A stretch of DNA of 64,000 nucleotides from Peltaster fructicola (lineage: Eukaryota; Ascomycota; Dothideomycetes). How positions within the stretch are numbered: position 1 is the stretch's first letter; each line of letters begins with the position of its first letter. Shown one piece after another: positions 49,249-59,490 of this stretch. The notes below the pieces were generated by a model. The model had not been told where the DNA came from and made no database searches. It was given only the letters and a program-made list of their open reading frames with translations. The stretch covers positions 2,605,501 through 2,669,500 of the forward strand of contig CP051140.1 in assembly GCA_001592805.2 (NCBI GenBank), read 5' to 3'. Made by a program: the position numbers and the translations under genes.

Positions 49249-50706
49249 TCAACTACCACGAGCAGCCCTAAGCTTATCATAACGCAGTACAGCACCCATC
49301 AGGACCTGTGCACCATTTGCGCAGTCTTCCGGCGACGAGAACTCCTTCGGATTATGGCTGATACCTTCGCGACAAGGCGCAAAGATCATGCACGTTGGTA
49401 CACGTTTCGAAGTGTATACACTGTCGTGCCCAGCTCCTGAGGTCATCATCTTGCCCCAACTGCCCAAATTGCCGTCCTTGATCTCAGCAGCGCCAAAGAG
49501 GTCCCGGCCAGCATCCGTGGCGCAATTGATGCAATCTTCGTGGAAGAGTGTAGCAGGCGATACAGAGTCTGTTGTCCAATCGACAGTGCATTGCAATGAG
49601 CTTGGAGCACAGCCATCTTGGACGCCTTCAGCATCTTCACCAGCTGCGATAGCATCGAATGCTGTCCGACATTCTGCCTCGACGGCTTCCACGACCTCGT
49701 CCTTGGGCGAGCGGACGTCAAGACTGAACTGGACAGTACCCGGCACTGTGTTTGTACTTCCCGGTCGCAATGTGAGAATACCCGTCGAGGCCAATGCCAT
49801 GTTACGTGCGGCAATTCTGTGAGATGCGAGAATCATCTTGCTTGCGGTAAGAAGAGCATCTGCTCGATGCGCGAAGGATGTGGCACCAGTATGGCTGTCT
49901 CGGCCACGGACAGTGACGGTAAACCATTTATACGCCTGCACACCCTGCACAATGCCGACTTGTCTTTGCTCTGCTTCGAGGATGGGGCCTTGTTCGATGT
50001 GTAATTCGAAATGCGCTGCCATGGGAATTGCTTCGTGGCTGCATTTGAACTCGCCGAGATAGCCTATGCGTTCCAGCTCTGTCCGCATAGTCGCTTTGTC
50101 ATTTGCCGGGATCACAGACTTCAGCTCATGTGCTCGTTGCAGTGGTATCGAGCCAGCCCAGACTCCCGACGACACCATGCTGATAGGAAAGCGAGCGCCC
50201 TCTTCGTTTGTCCAGTTCACTACTCCGACTGGATATGTTGTCTCGATCCAGTTCTCGTTGAGTGTCTGCAACATTTCAATGCCAGCGCAGACACCAAGGA
50301 TACCATCGTATCTACCGCCCTGGAAGGTCAGCTACGGTTGCGGCGCACGGTATTGTACTCACAGTTGGCTGTGTATCGAGATGGGAGCCGCAGAAGGTCG
50401 GATGACCCTCGTGAAGGCCTGGTCTGATTGCATATTGATTGCCCATCTCGTCTGTAGTCACAGTACAGCCAAGATCCTTCGCTGTCTGCGCAAACCAATC
50501 TCGAGCCTCTTTGTCTGCATCTCCTAGTGATAGACGTGACATGCCTGTCTCTGTAGGTGCGCTGGCTTATGTCAATAAGAGTTGTTGGTGCTGAGGCACA
50601 CTCACTCGCCCCATCGTTCACCTGTTCCCCATCTGCACGAGGTGTGTATAGCATCCATGAGTCTGCTTTGCGTGATACGAATACTGGCGAACTCCTGCTG
50701 AGACAT
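49249..50706 (-). CDS. N-carbamoyl-amino-acid hydrolase/beta-ureidopropionase, M20 metallopeptidase fold
   Basis: Exons 50706-50606, 50561-50363 and 50319-49249, about 456 residues. Introns are 44 and 43 nt with GTGAGT donors. Family landmarks: FASIRITQSRLMDAIH, WGTGERWG, TGMSRLSLGDADKEARDW, the first metal residues in FCGSHLDTQPTGGRYDG, WTNEEGARF (catalytic Glu pair), HFELHIEQGPILEAE, WFTVTVRGRDSHTGAT and the final metal His in TSGAGHDSVYTS. Enzymes of this group remove a carbamoyl group from N-carbamoyl amino acids, as in the last step of pyrimidine-base breakdown or hydantoin use, or hydrolyse allantoate-type ureides. Related pathway genes are not next to it. The start at 50706 follows the family; the frame extends further upstream with other ATGs. 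Confidence 0.92.
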
Positions 50707-51650
50707 CTCTGCTACGGCCAGCCTCCGCACAGAGGTAGATGATAGCCATCTTGCCTGCCATCTTTGAGTTCTAAATTGCTTGCTGCAGGCTGTTCTCTGC
50801 CAGACAGCTATTGATCTGAAGCACATATGGGGTGCATAAGATTGTCGCATGGCATGCATGTAAGCAATTGTAGTGGACATCCAAGCATGTGTGTACACGA
50901 ATGATTGAGACAGAGGTTCGAAGTGGATCATCGATGCTCGAAGACGACTCCGCATCTGAGCTTCTTGTTAAGGGTATCACTACATAGCCACCTCCGATCA
51001 AAAAATCACTTCACATCTTGCATTATATTGAGTGTGATTTGCCAGATACGTATGTGGTTTATGCCGCTGGCTGAGGGCACAGCGACTTGTCCAGAGACCT
51101 GCAAGACCTGGCTGGGGTGTGCTCGTACTCTACAGTCCTTCATTCGCTTCTGAGATACTTGCACGGCGTGCGAGATCATCACTGCAGGATGACCTTCGCC
51201 AGCCTTTTTGCCTCACAGGCCTGGCAGCAGGACGCAGTATCATGAGGCGTAAGAGATAACTGCCGGACTTGTGGCTGCACGTCGGAAGTGTAGTTAGTTC
51301 AAGATGTCACTACTAGCGAGCTGTTTCTGAAAGAGAACGAGCTGCTATTCCTGTGGACGCCATTGATCTCATAATGGTTTCTGGAATCCCGTGGCATTCC
51401 AGTTGATGATAGAGACCATTGCATGATCTTCGAGGACCCTTAACCACTGAAGACAAGCAGTAGTAAAGTACTCAACAACAGCAGAAGTGCAACATCGGCT
51501 CGGTATTGGGTACTGGCGCTCTGCTGTCGGCACTGCAACCTCTTTTGAGGCTGTGAAGTAGACTTCTGTGAAGGCTCAGACACTGTGAAGCTTTGCACGA
51601 CCATGTAGCAATGTGCGGTCTGGCTAGAAGTCCAATCGTCGAGGTCCCAC
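50707..51650. other. 0.9-kb intergenic stretch
   Basis: It lies between the carbamoylase start and the 3' end of the next minus-strand gene. The first 250 bp may hold an upstream extension of the carbamoylase frame (for example RWLSSTSVRRLAVAEMSQQ, which has a mitochondrial-targeting flavour). The rest shows nothing I can support. Confidence 0.4.
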
Positions 51651-53048
51651 TCAACAAAACCCAAGGTCCTGCAAGATGTCCGATGCCAGCACATCGATCG
51701 CACCAGCTTGTGTGTCCTCAACACCAAAGCCGATGAATAGTACATCGTCAACGTAGCCATGATATGTCTGCTTCACATTCTTCCAGCTGATGCTCGTAGT
51801 GTAGAACATCTGAGTGTGGCCTTCCGGTACCGATCGCTCTTGGAAATTCCGCCAGTTTGTCTTGTTATTCAGCTCGTCTCGACCGTGATACCACAGCGGC
51901 TTTTGGGCGACAGCATACAGCTCGAAGGGCGTACGCCGTCTGAACAGTACAGGATAAGGCTCGTATATGCCGTGCCAATCGTAGAATTGCTTATGCTGCA
52001 TGATGTGCAGTATGAAAGTATTGTCGTCGGTCTCAACGCAAATCGGATCTGAGCGCTTGCACATCGTTATAGCAAGCGAATTGGTTCCCTGATGAAGTCC
52101 CTCATCCTTCTTCACATCGACCTTTGGGTACAATCTGTCAATACAGATCTGATCCTTGTCAGCAGCAAACTCCGCAACATTGAGTCCTTTGCTGCCCCAT
52201 ATGGTTGAGACTACGCTGCCGTCATATTGCAAAGGACTGTAGGCACGTTGTGGATAGATGTCGTAGTGGACATGAATCTCGCTGGAGTTGTCCCAGAACA
52301 AGAAGTAGTTCTTCTGTATCTGGTCAAAAGGCTCAGGACGTTGGATCTCCATGACGGCACGAGCGAAGCCTTCTTCAGGATGCTTCGCGCCGTCGAGGAG
52401 CATCCACAAATTCTGGACCCAGAGACCAAGACAGGCCTTCAGTGATTGCGAGCCGTACATGATGTATGGCTGTTCAGGACCGTAGAAGACACGGGCATCA
52501 CGAGGACCGCGACGCATGTTGGCATAAGCCCATTTGCCATCACATTTTCCCAGGATGCTTGGTGTGATAGGCAGTGCAGCGGGCGCCCTGGAACAATGTA
52601 GGACACCGTTGGAGAACTCTGCAACACAAGCAATCTGCTCAGAGGCATTGATGTCATCTCGATACTCCCCATGTTGCGCGACGACGATCCATTTGTTCTT
52701 CTTGGCTGGATGTGGGATGATGTTGACATTATAAGTGTTGACGCCTGCGAAGTCGACAGTGAAGTACTTGCGATCGATTGTGCTTTGTGAATAAACGATA
52801 CGGTACTTGTCGTCCTTGGGCACGTAGTTGGCAAGATGATCTACATAGTCGACCACTGGGTGCTGAATCGGTGTTGACCACGGCTGGCGGAAGCCGGTGC
52901 TATCCTTGCCAGGAAGAATGCTGCTGTAATCATCCTTATCAGGTGAGTTGTCTCGGAACGGCCGTCTTGTCTGGAAGGCGTAGATGGCAGCGCAAGCCAG
53001 CAGAACGAGCGCGACGAACCTGAGGTTGACCCTGCGATCGAGCAGCAT
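51651..53048 (-). CDS. type II membrane protein, glycosylation-type enzyme of unknown function
   Basis: 465 residues, one exon. A short basic cytosolic start leads to a signal anchor (RFVALVLLACAAIYAFQTRR), then a lumenal domain without low-complexity sequence. Visible blocks include YRIVYSQSTIDRKYFTVDFA, NVNIIPHPAKKNKWIVVAQH, YGPEQPYIMYGSQSLKACLG, YFLFWDNSSEIHVHYDIYPQ and GYVDDVLFIGFGVEDTQAGA. Paired cysteines and the anchor suggest the Golgi. The layout and motifs loosely recall fungal glycosyltransferases or beta-mannosyl-related proteins, and similar fungal proteins are usually left as hypothetical. I cannot name a family with confidence. Confidence 0.8.
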   Translation of the reverse strand: MLLDRRVNLRFVALVLLACAAIYAFQTRRPFRDNSPDKDDYSSILPGKDSTGFRQPWSTPIQHPVVDYVDHLANYVPKDDKYRIVYSQSTIDRKYFTVDFAGVNTYNVNIIPHPAKKNKWIVVAQHGEYRDDINASEQIACVAEFSNGVLHCSRAPAALPITPSILGKCDGKWAYANMRRGPRDARVFYGPEQPYIMYGSQSLKACLGLWVQNLWMLLDGAKHPEEGFARAVMEIQRPEPFDQIQKNYFLFWDNSSEIHVHYDIYPQRAYSPLQYDGSVVSTIWGSKGLNVAEFAADKDQICIDRLYPKVDVKKDEGLHQGTNSLAITMCKRSDPICVETDDNTFILHIMQHKQFYDWHGIYEPYPVLFRRRTPFELYAVAQKPLWYHGRDELNNKTNWRNFQERSVPEGHTQMFYTTSISWKNVKQTYHGYVDDVLFIGFGVEDTQAGAIDVLASDILQDLGFC

Positions 53049-53793
53049 TATTGTGAGAGTGGCATGACTAGGAAGGTATCTTCCTCAGATGAGTGAGAGT
53101 CAGAAGCCATCCGGTTGGTGCTGGGTTGAGAGCTAACTAGCGACAAGCAGAGGTCTAGCGAAGCTGCAGGTTCGAGATAGGCAGATCTCTAATGAGACAC
53201 TGTGCTCGTAGCCACTACCGTAAAAGGGACACCCTCATCTTGCAGTAGCTAGCATTCCTGCGAGTGGGCGCCTGCGTCGCCGCAAATCAGACGTTGGTAC
53301 ACGATTCGACGGAAAGTCAAATAGTGCCGTGGGACCACAATCTTGATTTGTTTTCAGCTTGCTGCTGTTGATGATGTCTTCCGGATCTGCGGTGAGATGT
53401 GGCCGCTAGCGTCACGCCAGGGACGACAGGGCTATTCCAAGAGTATGGTTTGTGTACTGCTCGGTTGTGCATACGCTCGACAATGGACGGGTCGAGGTGG
53501 CTGAAACTTGAGCTGTGGCCACCTTCGATGTCCCGCGTAAGCTCAGTGCTTTCGACACAGTGTACAGGTGTAGCATATCTGGCAGGTGGATTATGGTTCG
53601 AGATCATTGTCCTTCCACGGGTGATAGACACGAGCTGAACAGTTGCTAAAAACGGTCGTCGATTTTCTCTTAGCGCCGCAAACGTTGAGATGACGACGCT
53701 TACTAACCGGTTGACTTGCGGCGTCTACCCTCGAACAACATGAGCAATACGATCGTGCATCTATACGGTTGACAAACATCACACCCATTGAAG
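53049..53793. other. divergent promoter with one weak ORF
   Basis: A 104-codon minus-strand frame (53631-53317) contains a protein-like stretch (HLDPSIVERMHNRAVHKPYS) but has no family match I know and no intron context, so it is not called. The rest is ordinary spacer between divergent genes. Confidence 0.4.
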
Positions 53794-54321
53794 ATGTCAA
53801 CGCCCGATGTACCAGATCTCTCAGCACTTCAGTGGACGAGGGAGGTGCACGATTCGAAGGCAATGATCTCCACCTCGAGACACTTGATTGATGAACACTT
53901 TGTCAATATGGGATTCGCCTCTGATGATATGCCGTGGGCAAAAGCGCTCAGTACTGCTCAGCTCAAGAAGATGCTTGATAACTCGTTGACTTTTGGCCTA
54001 TACGAGGAGTGCGCAGCTGCTTCGGACACAGGGACGACGTGGAGACAGATTGGCATGGCTCGCTTGATAGCAGATCACATCACGTTTGCATATCTCACGG
54101 ACGTGTACATCCTGCCTGAGTTCCGAAGGTTTGGTCATGCACGATGGCTCATGGCATGCTGTCGTGAAGTTTTTGAGGCTATGCCAGCCATTCGACGAGG
54201 CTTTCTTGTCACGAGTCTGCCTTATGGCGCCGAGTTTTACAAAGAGACGCTTGGCTTCCACAACGTCACCGAGGATGCTGGTCATCTCATTGCCTTGACC
54301 GGAACCTTCAAGAAGAGTTGA
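53794..54321 (+). CDS. GNAT-family N-acetyltransferase
   Basis: 175 residues, one exon; the ATG at 53794 is the first in frame. The fold's order is visible: an N-terminal strand-helix (STSRHLIDEHFVNMGFAS), the substrate loop with MPWAKALST, strands IGMARLIADHITFAYLTDVY, motif A for acetyl-CoA (ILPEFRRFGHARWLMACC, a variant of the usual Q/RxxGxG/A loop) and the final strand-helix (FLVTSLPYGAEFYKETLGFH). Fungal proteins of this type acetylate small molecules or N-termini; the substrate is unknown. It converges with the monooxygenase gene, 28 bp between stops. Confidence 0.9.
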   Translation: MSTPDVPDLSALQWTREVHDSKAMISTSRHLIDEHFVNMGFASDDMPWAKALSTAQLKKMLDNSLTFGLYEECAAASDTGTTWRQIGMARLIADHITFAYLTDVYILPEFRRFGHARWLMACCREVFEAMPAIRRGFLVTSLPYGAEFYKETLGFHNVTEDAGHLIALTGTFKKS

Positions 54322-54349
54322 TATTGTGTGCTTGTACCGGAGCTCATAC

Positions 54350-56578
54350 TCACACCGCTGGCTTTCGACGCTCGTATGTTGTCTTCGAGACGTAGTCTTT
54401 AGCTGGACCATGGACTGAATGCTCTATCCAGAAGCTCGGCAGGCTGATTCCCTTCATCGGTAGCCGATACCTGGTCTTATACATATCATTGATGCAGAGA
54501 TGATCGGCTGCTGCGATGCTGGCACCCTCAGTTTCCGTAACATCTGGCGGAGAGAACTGCAGATTATGGAAGAGATAATCGACCTCGTATTCTCTGTCAG
54601 GCTTGACGAACCATACAGATATCTTGTCCTCGACTTCAGTGTATCTGTAGACATAACGACGACTGGCGTTCATTTCAGCGCCTGTCGTGGTTCGGTACAC
54701 TCCTGTCTCAATGTACAGATACTCGAGGTCGAATGCTTGTGCGGATTTGTCCTTGGTGGGGAATCGAGGATGGAAGAATGCTGTACCAGTGAGAGTTCCT
54801 GACGGGAAGGAGGTGTTCTTGCTTTCGATACGACGGCTGATCGCCCACTCGCCTTGCAGTGCCCTGAAGACTGCACGAGCGACATATTTGCCTTTCAGAC
54901 AAGCAAGCCAAGTATCGGAGAAGTCGGCCATGGCTCTATTGGCTTCTTGACGGTCGTCGTCGGTAGAAAGATATCGTGCTGGCAACACAGCGCCTTCACG
55001 CTCCTGCAGAACACCGTCGTTCCTCTGCAGCTTCATGGCCACCGCCATCTCCTCCATGTAACCTGCGTAGTCACCAAGCCAGTACTGAGGAACGTCTGAT
55101 CGCCGAGCCTGCATCGCTGCACGAAGAGCGAGAAGGTCATCTGGCACCTCGTACGTCCGCTGGCTGATTGGGTTCTTGCCAAGCCATCGATCAGCTGTCA
55201 GACGTGCCTGCATCTCCATGATGCCCCAATATGGGCCTTCGTAAAACCCAATGAAAGCGAGCTCAGGAACTGCTGGCGCTGACGTCTGCCAATCTTCTAG
55301 AATGAGTGGTAGTCGCATGCTCTGATTGTCATATTGCACCGCCCATTTCGTCTCGTCGTCCAGCATATCAAGCGCTGGTATTGGGGTGTAGCCTGTGGCA
55401 TAGACAATCGCGCCGATGTTGTCAAGCTTCTCAACTTGCCCTTCTTCGACGATCTCGACTGACACAGATGCATCTTGAGCTTCGACTCGGTCAACTTTAC
55501 CACGAATGACCTTGATCAAGCCTGAGCGAACGTATTCAGAGTACGACTCTGCGAGGGTGACCTGCACAGTGCCTCGCTTCTCGTCATCCTTTCCCAAAGG
55601 TACCAGAGCAGGTGCACCAAGGTCCGACTGATCTCCTCCGATGTTCATCTGAATGCCGTCGTGCAGCAGATCACGAATGAACGTCGAAGCAAGCCCAGCA
55701 GCAGCAACGACTGGCCCTGGCATCCGCTTAGCCAAGTTGTAGAAGCTGAAGTCAAGCGGAACAAAAGTGCGGGAATGCTCATCTGTGGGTAGATATGGCG
55801 GCAGTGCGTACAATGCCCGTGGCGTAACATGAACGATCCTGCAGCCTTGGTATCGCTGCTGGATGGCTTTGTCACCAGAAAACTGCGAGCTGGACAGTTG
55901 TCTTGCTATCACGCCAGCGGCCTCGCCTGCTGAGTTACTGCCTCCTATTATGAGAATGTCTTTGCCTTGTGCCACCGTGGCGGGAGGAAAAAGGTCCTCA
56001 AGTTCTCGATACTGGCCGCTGTGGATGATCTTGACAGGCAGACTCGACGGATCTGCAGGTAGTTTTGAGATCACCTTCTTCAAAGGTCGTGGCACTGCGA
56101 AGAAACCAGAAGCCATTATCACATACTCGAAATGATGCTTGGATTGAGCACCACTGACATCCTGCGTCGTCACTGTCCAGACTTGCCCAGAGCCGCTCCT
56201 TCTAGCAACACTTACAACACTCGTATCGAGGTGAATGACGCTGTTAGGTATGTGCTTTTGCCGATATGTCTCGAGATAACGATTGACCTTCCATGCACTG
56301 GGAAACATGGATAGTGCTTGCTGTTCATGATTCGTGTTTGCGAGATCGACCGAGCTCCAGGACAGGTCTGAGAAGGCGACTTGGAATCTGGACAGATTTG
56401 TGGGTGTATGAGGACTCAGGTAACCGTCCTTCGAGCTCTCATCGAGTGCCCATATACCTCCAATCCGTGAGCGCTTCTCGAACACGGTGACGTCGAACTG
56501 TCCAGTTTGCAACAAGACCTTCGCCGATGCCAGGCCTCCTGGTCCTGATCCAACGATACATACGGACTTTCTCGTCAT
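54350..56578 (-). CDS. flavin monooxygenase fused to a DUF6314-like C-terminal domain
   Basis: 742 residues, one exon. The first 480 residues form a class B flavoprotein monooxygenase: FAD site VCIVGSGPGGLASAKVL (9-25), FEKRSRIGGIWAL, the NADPH site ILIIGGSNSAGEAAG (about 208-222) and the second-half marker IVYATGYTPIPA (about 391). The canonical FxGxxxH motif is weak here (KIIHSGQYREL). From about residue 570 a second domain follows: AVFRALQGEWAISRRIES, GTLTGTAFFHPRFP, ASRRYVYRYTEVEDKISVWF, HLCxxDxY-type LCINDMYKTRYRL and FWIEHSVHGPAKDYVSKTTY. This matches the lipocalin-like pattern of DUF6314. The fusion may let the C-terminal barrel hold the substrate or product; that is inference. The substrate is unknown. 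Confidence 0.88.
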   Translation of the reverse strand: MTRKSVCIVGSGPGGLASAKVLLQTGQFDVTVFEKRSRIGGIWALDESSKDGYLSPHTPTNLSRFQVAFSDLSWSSVDLANTNHEQQALSMFPSAWKVNRYLETYRQKHIPNSVIHLDTSVVSVARRSGSGQVWTVTTQDVSGAQSKHHFEYVIMASGFFAVPRPLKKVISKLPADPSSLPVKIIHSGQYRELEDLFPPATVAQGKDILIIGGSNSAGEAAGVIARQLSSSQFSGDKAIQQRYQGCRIVHVTPRALYALPPYLPTDEHSRTFVPLDFSFYNLAKRMPGPVVAAAGLASTFIRDLLHDGIQMNIGGDQSDLGAPALVPLGKDDEKRGTVQVTLAESYSEYVRSGLIKVIRGKVDRVEAQDASVSVEIVEEGQVEKLDNIGAIVYATGYTPIPALDMLDDETKWAVQYDNQSMRLPLILEDWQTSAPAVPELAFIGFYEGPYWGIMEMQARLTADRWLGKNPISQRTYEVPDDLLALRAAMQARRSDVPQYWLGDYAGYMEEMAVAMKLQRNDGVLQEREGAVLPARYLSTDDDRQEANRAMADFSDTWLACLKGKYVARAVFRALQGEWAISRRIESKNTSFPSGTLTGTAFFHPRFPTKDKSAQAFDLEYLYIETGVYRTTTGAEMNASRRYVYRYTEVEDKISVWFVKPDREYEVDYLFHNLQFSPPDVTETEGASIAAADHLCINDMYKTRYRLPMKGISLPSFWIEHSVHGPAKDYVSKTTYERRKPAV

Positions 56579-57053
56579 GCTCAAAGGTGTATTGGGAGAG
56601 GAGGACGGAGATGAAGTTAAAGGAACGCTTTGAAGAGCTGGATTGCATAGGTGAGATCGGCATTAAATGCAACAGCTTACCAACCACGGGACGTCGGCGA
56701 GTACGACCAATGCAGAGTGAGACGCTGATCCTCTCGCTGCGGACCTATCACTTCTGCTTTTCCAACGCTCAGGGACATGTAGCAGATATCGCTCATAGTT
56801 TCCAGAAATGATAAAGATACACAGTGAGGTATACTTCGAGCACGTGAGCGCGCGTTCTGTGGCGCGCATCATGCAAGCACTTAACGCGTACAAGACCCTG
56901 CAAGCCCGGCTAATTCTGACTAGGGTGGAACCTTCAAAGTGGAAGCACTGTTTGCCATCCATTCGAACGTTGATTACACTCACATCTCGCCACTGTCGTT
57001 GACCCTGTCCAAGGTCACCAAGAACTCCTGTCACTCGACTCGACTTCCTCATC
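56579..57053. other. divergent promoter of the monooxygenase and RAD7
   Basis: About 475 bp. No gene, repeat or clear element seen. Confidence 0.5.
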
Positions 57054-58961
57054 ATGTCCGGCAGACGCTCCGGCAATGGTATTCGCGGTCCTCAGTCTGC
57101 GTTGACCGACTTCCTTGCGGCGAACAACATCTCGGCCGCGCAAATCAGAAACGATTACGAACAACGACGAGCTCGACAGGATCGAGAGAACGCGCAGGCT
57201 AGCACCGCAGCGACTCCGGATATCGAACCGTCTAATGAGGCAGAGGATGACGATGCACAATCTCCAGATGATGCTGAAGAAGAAGAAAAAGCCGTGAAGA
57301 CCAAGAAGCGAAAGCGATCAGAAGTAGAGGCGATAGAGAAGATCAAGAAGGCGAAGAAGGCGAAAAAGGTGCCAGACAAGCTGAAGGGCAAGAAGAAGTC
57401 AAAGAAACGCTCCGACGACGAGGACGACGATGACGAGTACAATGATTCGGAGGACGAAGCTTTTGTGCGGGATGTCTATAAGAAGGCTCGCAAGGCTCCT
57501 GGCCAATTTGCGAACTGCGAAATCTGCAGTAAGCGTTTCACGGTCACACCATACAGCAAGGATGGGCCTGAAGGAGGTCTGCTATGCACACCTTGCGGCA
57601 AAAGTCTAGCGAAGGACCTCAAAGCTGAAAACAAAGCCGTCAAACAGCCTGTGATTCGCAAGAGACGCAAGATGGAGAGCGACAAGCTGGACGGCTTCAC
57701 GATCCGGGGAGCCAAGACACTTCAGCAGATGTGCATTGAGAAGGTGGTCCAGAACCACACTGAAGTCACGGAGCTTGGAGATCTGCCACAGACCATTCTT
57801 GACCGTCTCAGCGCCATCTTCTCCAAGCACAGAGTACTCAAACCGAACACCCTCCCGCTCTTTCTGCGTCCCGACAACCTTGAGGTCGTCCTACACGACT
57901 CTGCGTATCTCGAGGTCAATGATTATAAGCAGATTTTCGCAGTTGTGCCTCGCATTCGCAAGCTGGTCATCGGCAATGCGTGTCAGTTCAAGGATGAGGT
58001 CGTTGACTACATGATCGAGCGCTGCAAGGATCTGCGCGATATCCGCATCTATGCGCCAAACCTCGTCACAAACGAGATGTGGCATCGACTGTTCCGTGAG
58101 GCTGGCAAACCCATCGAGGTGGTCAAGTTGAAGTACCTAGATGCCGCGTTCGAGGATGCACATGTTGAAGACATGGTTGCACACTGTCCGAACTTGCAAC
58201 GGTTGAAGCTAGAATCGTGTCGACGACTTGGTCAAGGTGCTGTTGATGCTCTCATTGAGGCAAGATCACTGGAGCATTTGTCACTCCAAATGAGCAATCC
58301 TGTAATGGTGGACAGCTTGCTGGCAATGATCAAAGCACTTGGCTCCAATCTGCGCACACTGTCATTGACGAGGTTCCAGGATGCCGATGATTCAGTCCTC
58401 GACATCATACACAACAAATGCAACAAGCTCAACAAGCTGCGTTTCAGCGAGAACGATACTGCCACAGACCATGCTTTTGCAAAGCTGTTCACCGGCTGGG
58501 CAAATCCATCTCTGACCTTCATAGACGTCAACTGCACTCGAGATGTCGACAACAACAACCCAGAAGGCCCAGAAGATGCGATCGGTTTGGCCAGTTCAGG
58601 TTTCGAGGCAATGATGGCTCATTCTGGCGATGCTCTTCGATATCTTGACATTGCTTCATGTCGACACATAGGCTTGCCAGCCTTTCTGAATGTGTTCAAT
58701 GGAGAGCGTGTCTATCCTGCACTGCGGTCTATCAACATCAGTTTCTGCAATCAAGTGGACACTACTGTCATCGTAGGCATCTTCAAGAGCTGTCCTGCCT
58801 TGAAGAAGCTGGTGGCATTCGGCTGCTTCGACATTGGAGAAGTTGTTGTGCCTAGGGACATTGCTCTGATTGGAATCCCAAAAGCACAAGATGCTATCGA
58901 GCAATTCGGAACTGGATTGGACGTCGAGGAGGCTCTTGGCCGCATGGTCGAAGTAGCGTGA
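57054..58961 (+). CDS. RAD7: nucleotide-excision-repair protein Rad7
   Basis: 635 residues, no intron. Rad7 works with Rad16 in global-genome nucleotide excision repair and is also the substrate-binding part of an E3 ligase. Seen in order: N-terminal SALTDFLAANNISAAQIRND; a long acidic then basic disordered part (residues 50-135); a zinc-ribbon-like CEICSKRF...LLCTPCG unit (about 156-182); F-box/SOCS-like ISLC region around TLQQMCIEKVVQNHTEVTEL; and a leucine-rich repeat array to the end (for example NLQRLKLESCRRLGQGAVDA, NLRTLSLTRFQDADDSVLDI, ALRYLDIASCRHIGLPAFL, ALRSINISFCNQVDTTVIVG). The LRR solenoid and the Cys4 unit together identify Rad7. Confidence 0.94.
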   Translation: MSGRRSGNGIRGPQSALTDFLAANNISAAQIRNDYEQRRARQDRENAQASTAATPDIEPSNEAEDDDAQSPDDAEEEEKAVKTKKRKRSEVEAIEKIKKAKKAKKVPDKLKGKKKSKKRSDDEDDDDEYNDSEDEAFVRDVYKKARKAPGQFANCEICSKRFTVTPYSKDGPEGGLLCTPCGKSLAKDLKAENKAVKQPVIRKRRKMESDKLDGFTIRGAKTLQQMCIEKVVQNHTEVTELGDLPQTILDRLSAIFSKHRVLKPNTLPLFLRPDNLEVVLHDSAYLEVNDYKQIFAVVPRIRKLVIGNACQFKDEVVDYMIERCKDLRDIRIYAPNLVTNEMWHRLFREAGKPIEVVKLKYLDAAFEDAHVEDMVAHCPNLQRLKLESCRRLGQGAVDALIEARSLEHLSLQMSNPVMVDSLLAMIKALGSNLRTLSLTRFQDADDSVLDIIHNKCNKLNKLRFSENDTATDHAFAKLFTGWANPSLTFIDVNCTRDVDNNNPEGPEDAIGLASSGFEAMMAHSGDALRYLDIASCRHIGLPAFLNVFNGERVYPALRSINISFCNQVDTTVIVGIFKSCPALKKLVAFGCFDIGEVVVPRDIALIGIPKAQDAIEQFGTGLDVEEALGRMVEVA

Positions 58962-59490
58962 TGCCGCAATCGAGACTGATTGCAGTCTGGCTGCTCAGAG
59001 CACACAGCTCGCGCTATGTTACGACCTTGATGGACTACTCTATACCACACTTCAGCGACATGTATAATCCATTTCTGTTCTCACACCCGCCAACCTGCAC
59101 ATCGCAGTACTTGTTCATGTCTTTTACCTGGAGCTCTACCTTGAAAAGTGCTACTCAAACTGCAGCTTTCACTCCGTTTGATCCGACCCAAACACGTACG
59201 CCAGTTACATGTATTATATTGCTCGGACGATGGGACCATCTCTCCAGGGCACAGTGTTGCGTATGAACTCGTTGGTGAGTCGCGGAACTATTCGACATCG
59301 CCTACCTCATCACCCCGCCTGACTACGTTTATGCCCCGCCTCTGTTGCCTCCTCATGTGCATAGAAGCGTTAGATGACAGCCATGTTCCATCGGCCATCC
59401 GAGGTAGACAGATTGGATACCTCATCGGTGAGGTAAAGGTATACTGATTCTCCTTCTCATCATTCTCTCCCAAACACTGCCCAACTCACA
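58962..59490. other. intergenic, ADH promoter
   Basis: About 530 bp downstream of RAD7 and upstream of the alcohol dehydrogenase. The last 70 bp is CT/CA-rich leader. No gene supported. Confidence 0.5.

Noticed and set aside
53317-53631. 104-codon minus-strand frame in the promoter region of the GNAT gene
   Set aside because: No family, no motif and no intron support; frames of this length arise by chance in this composition.
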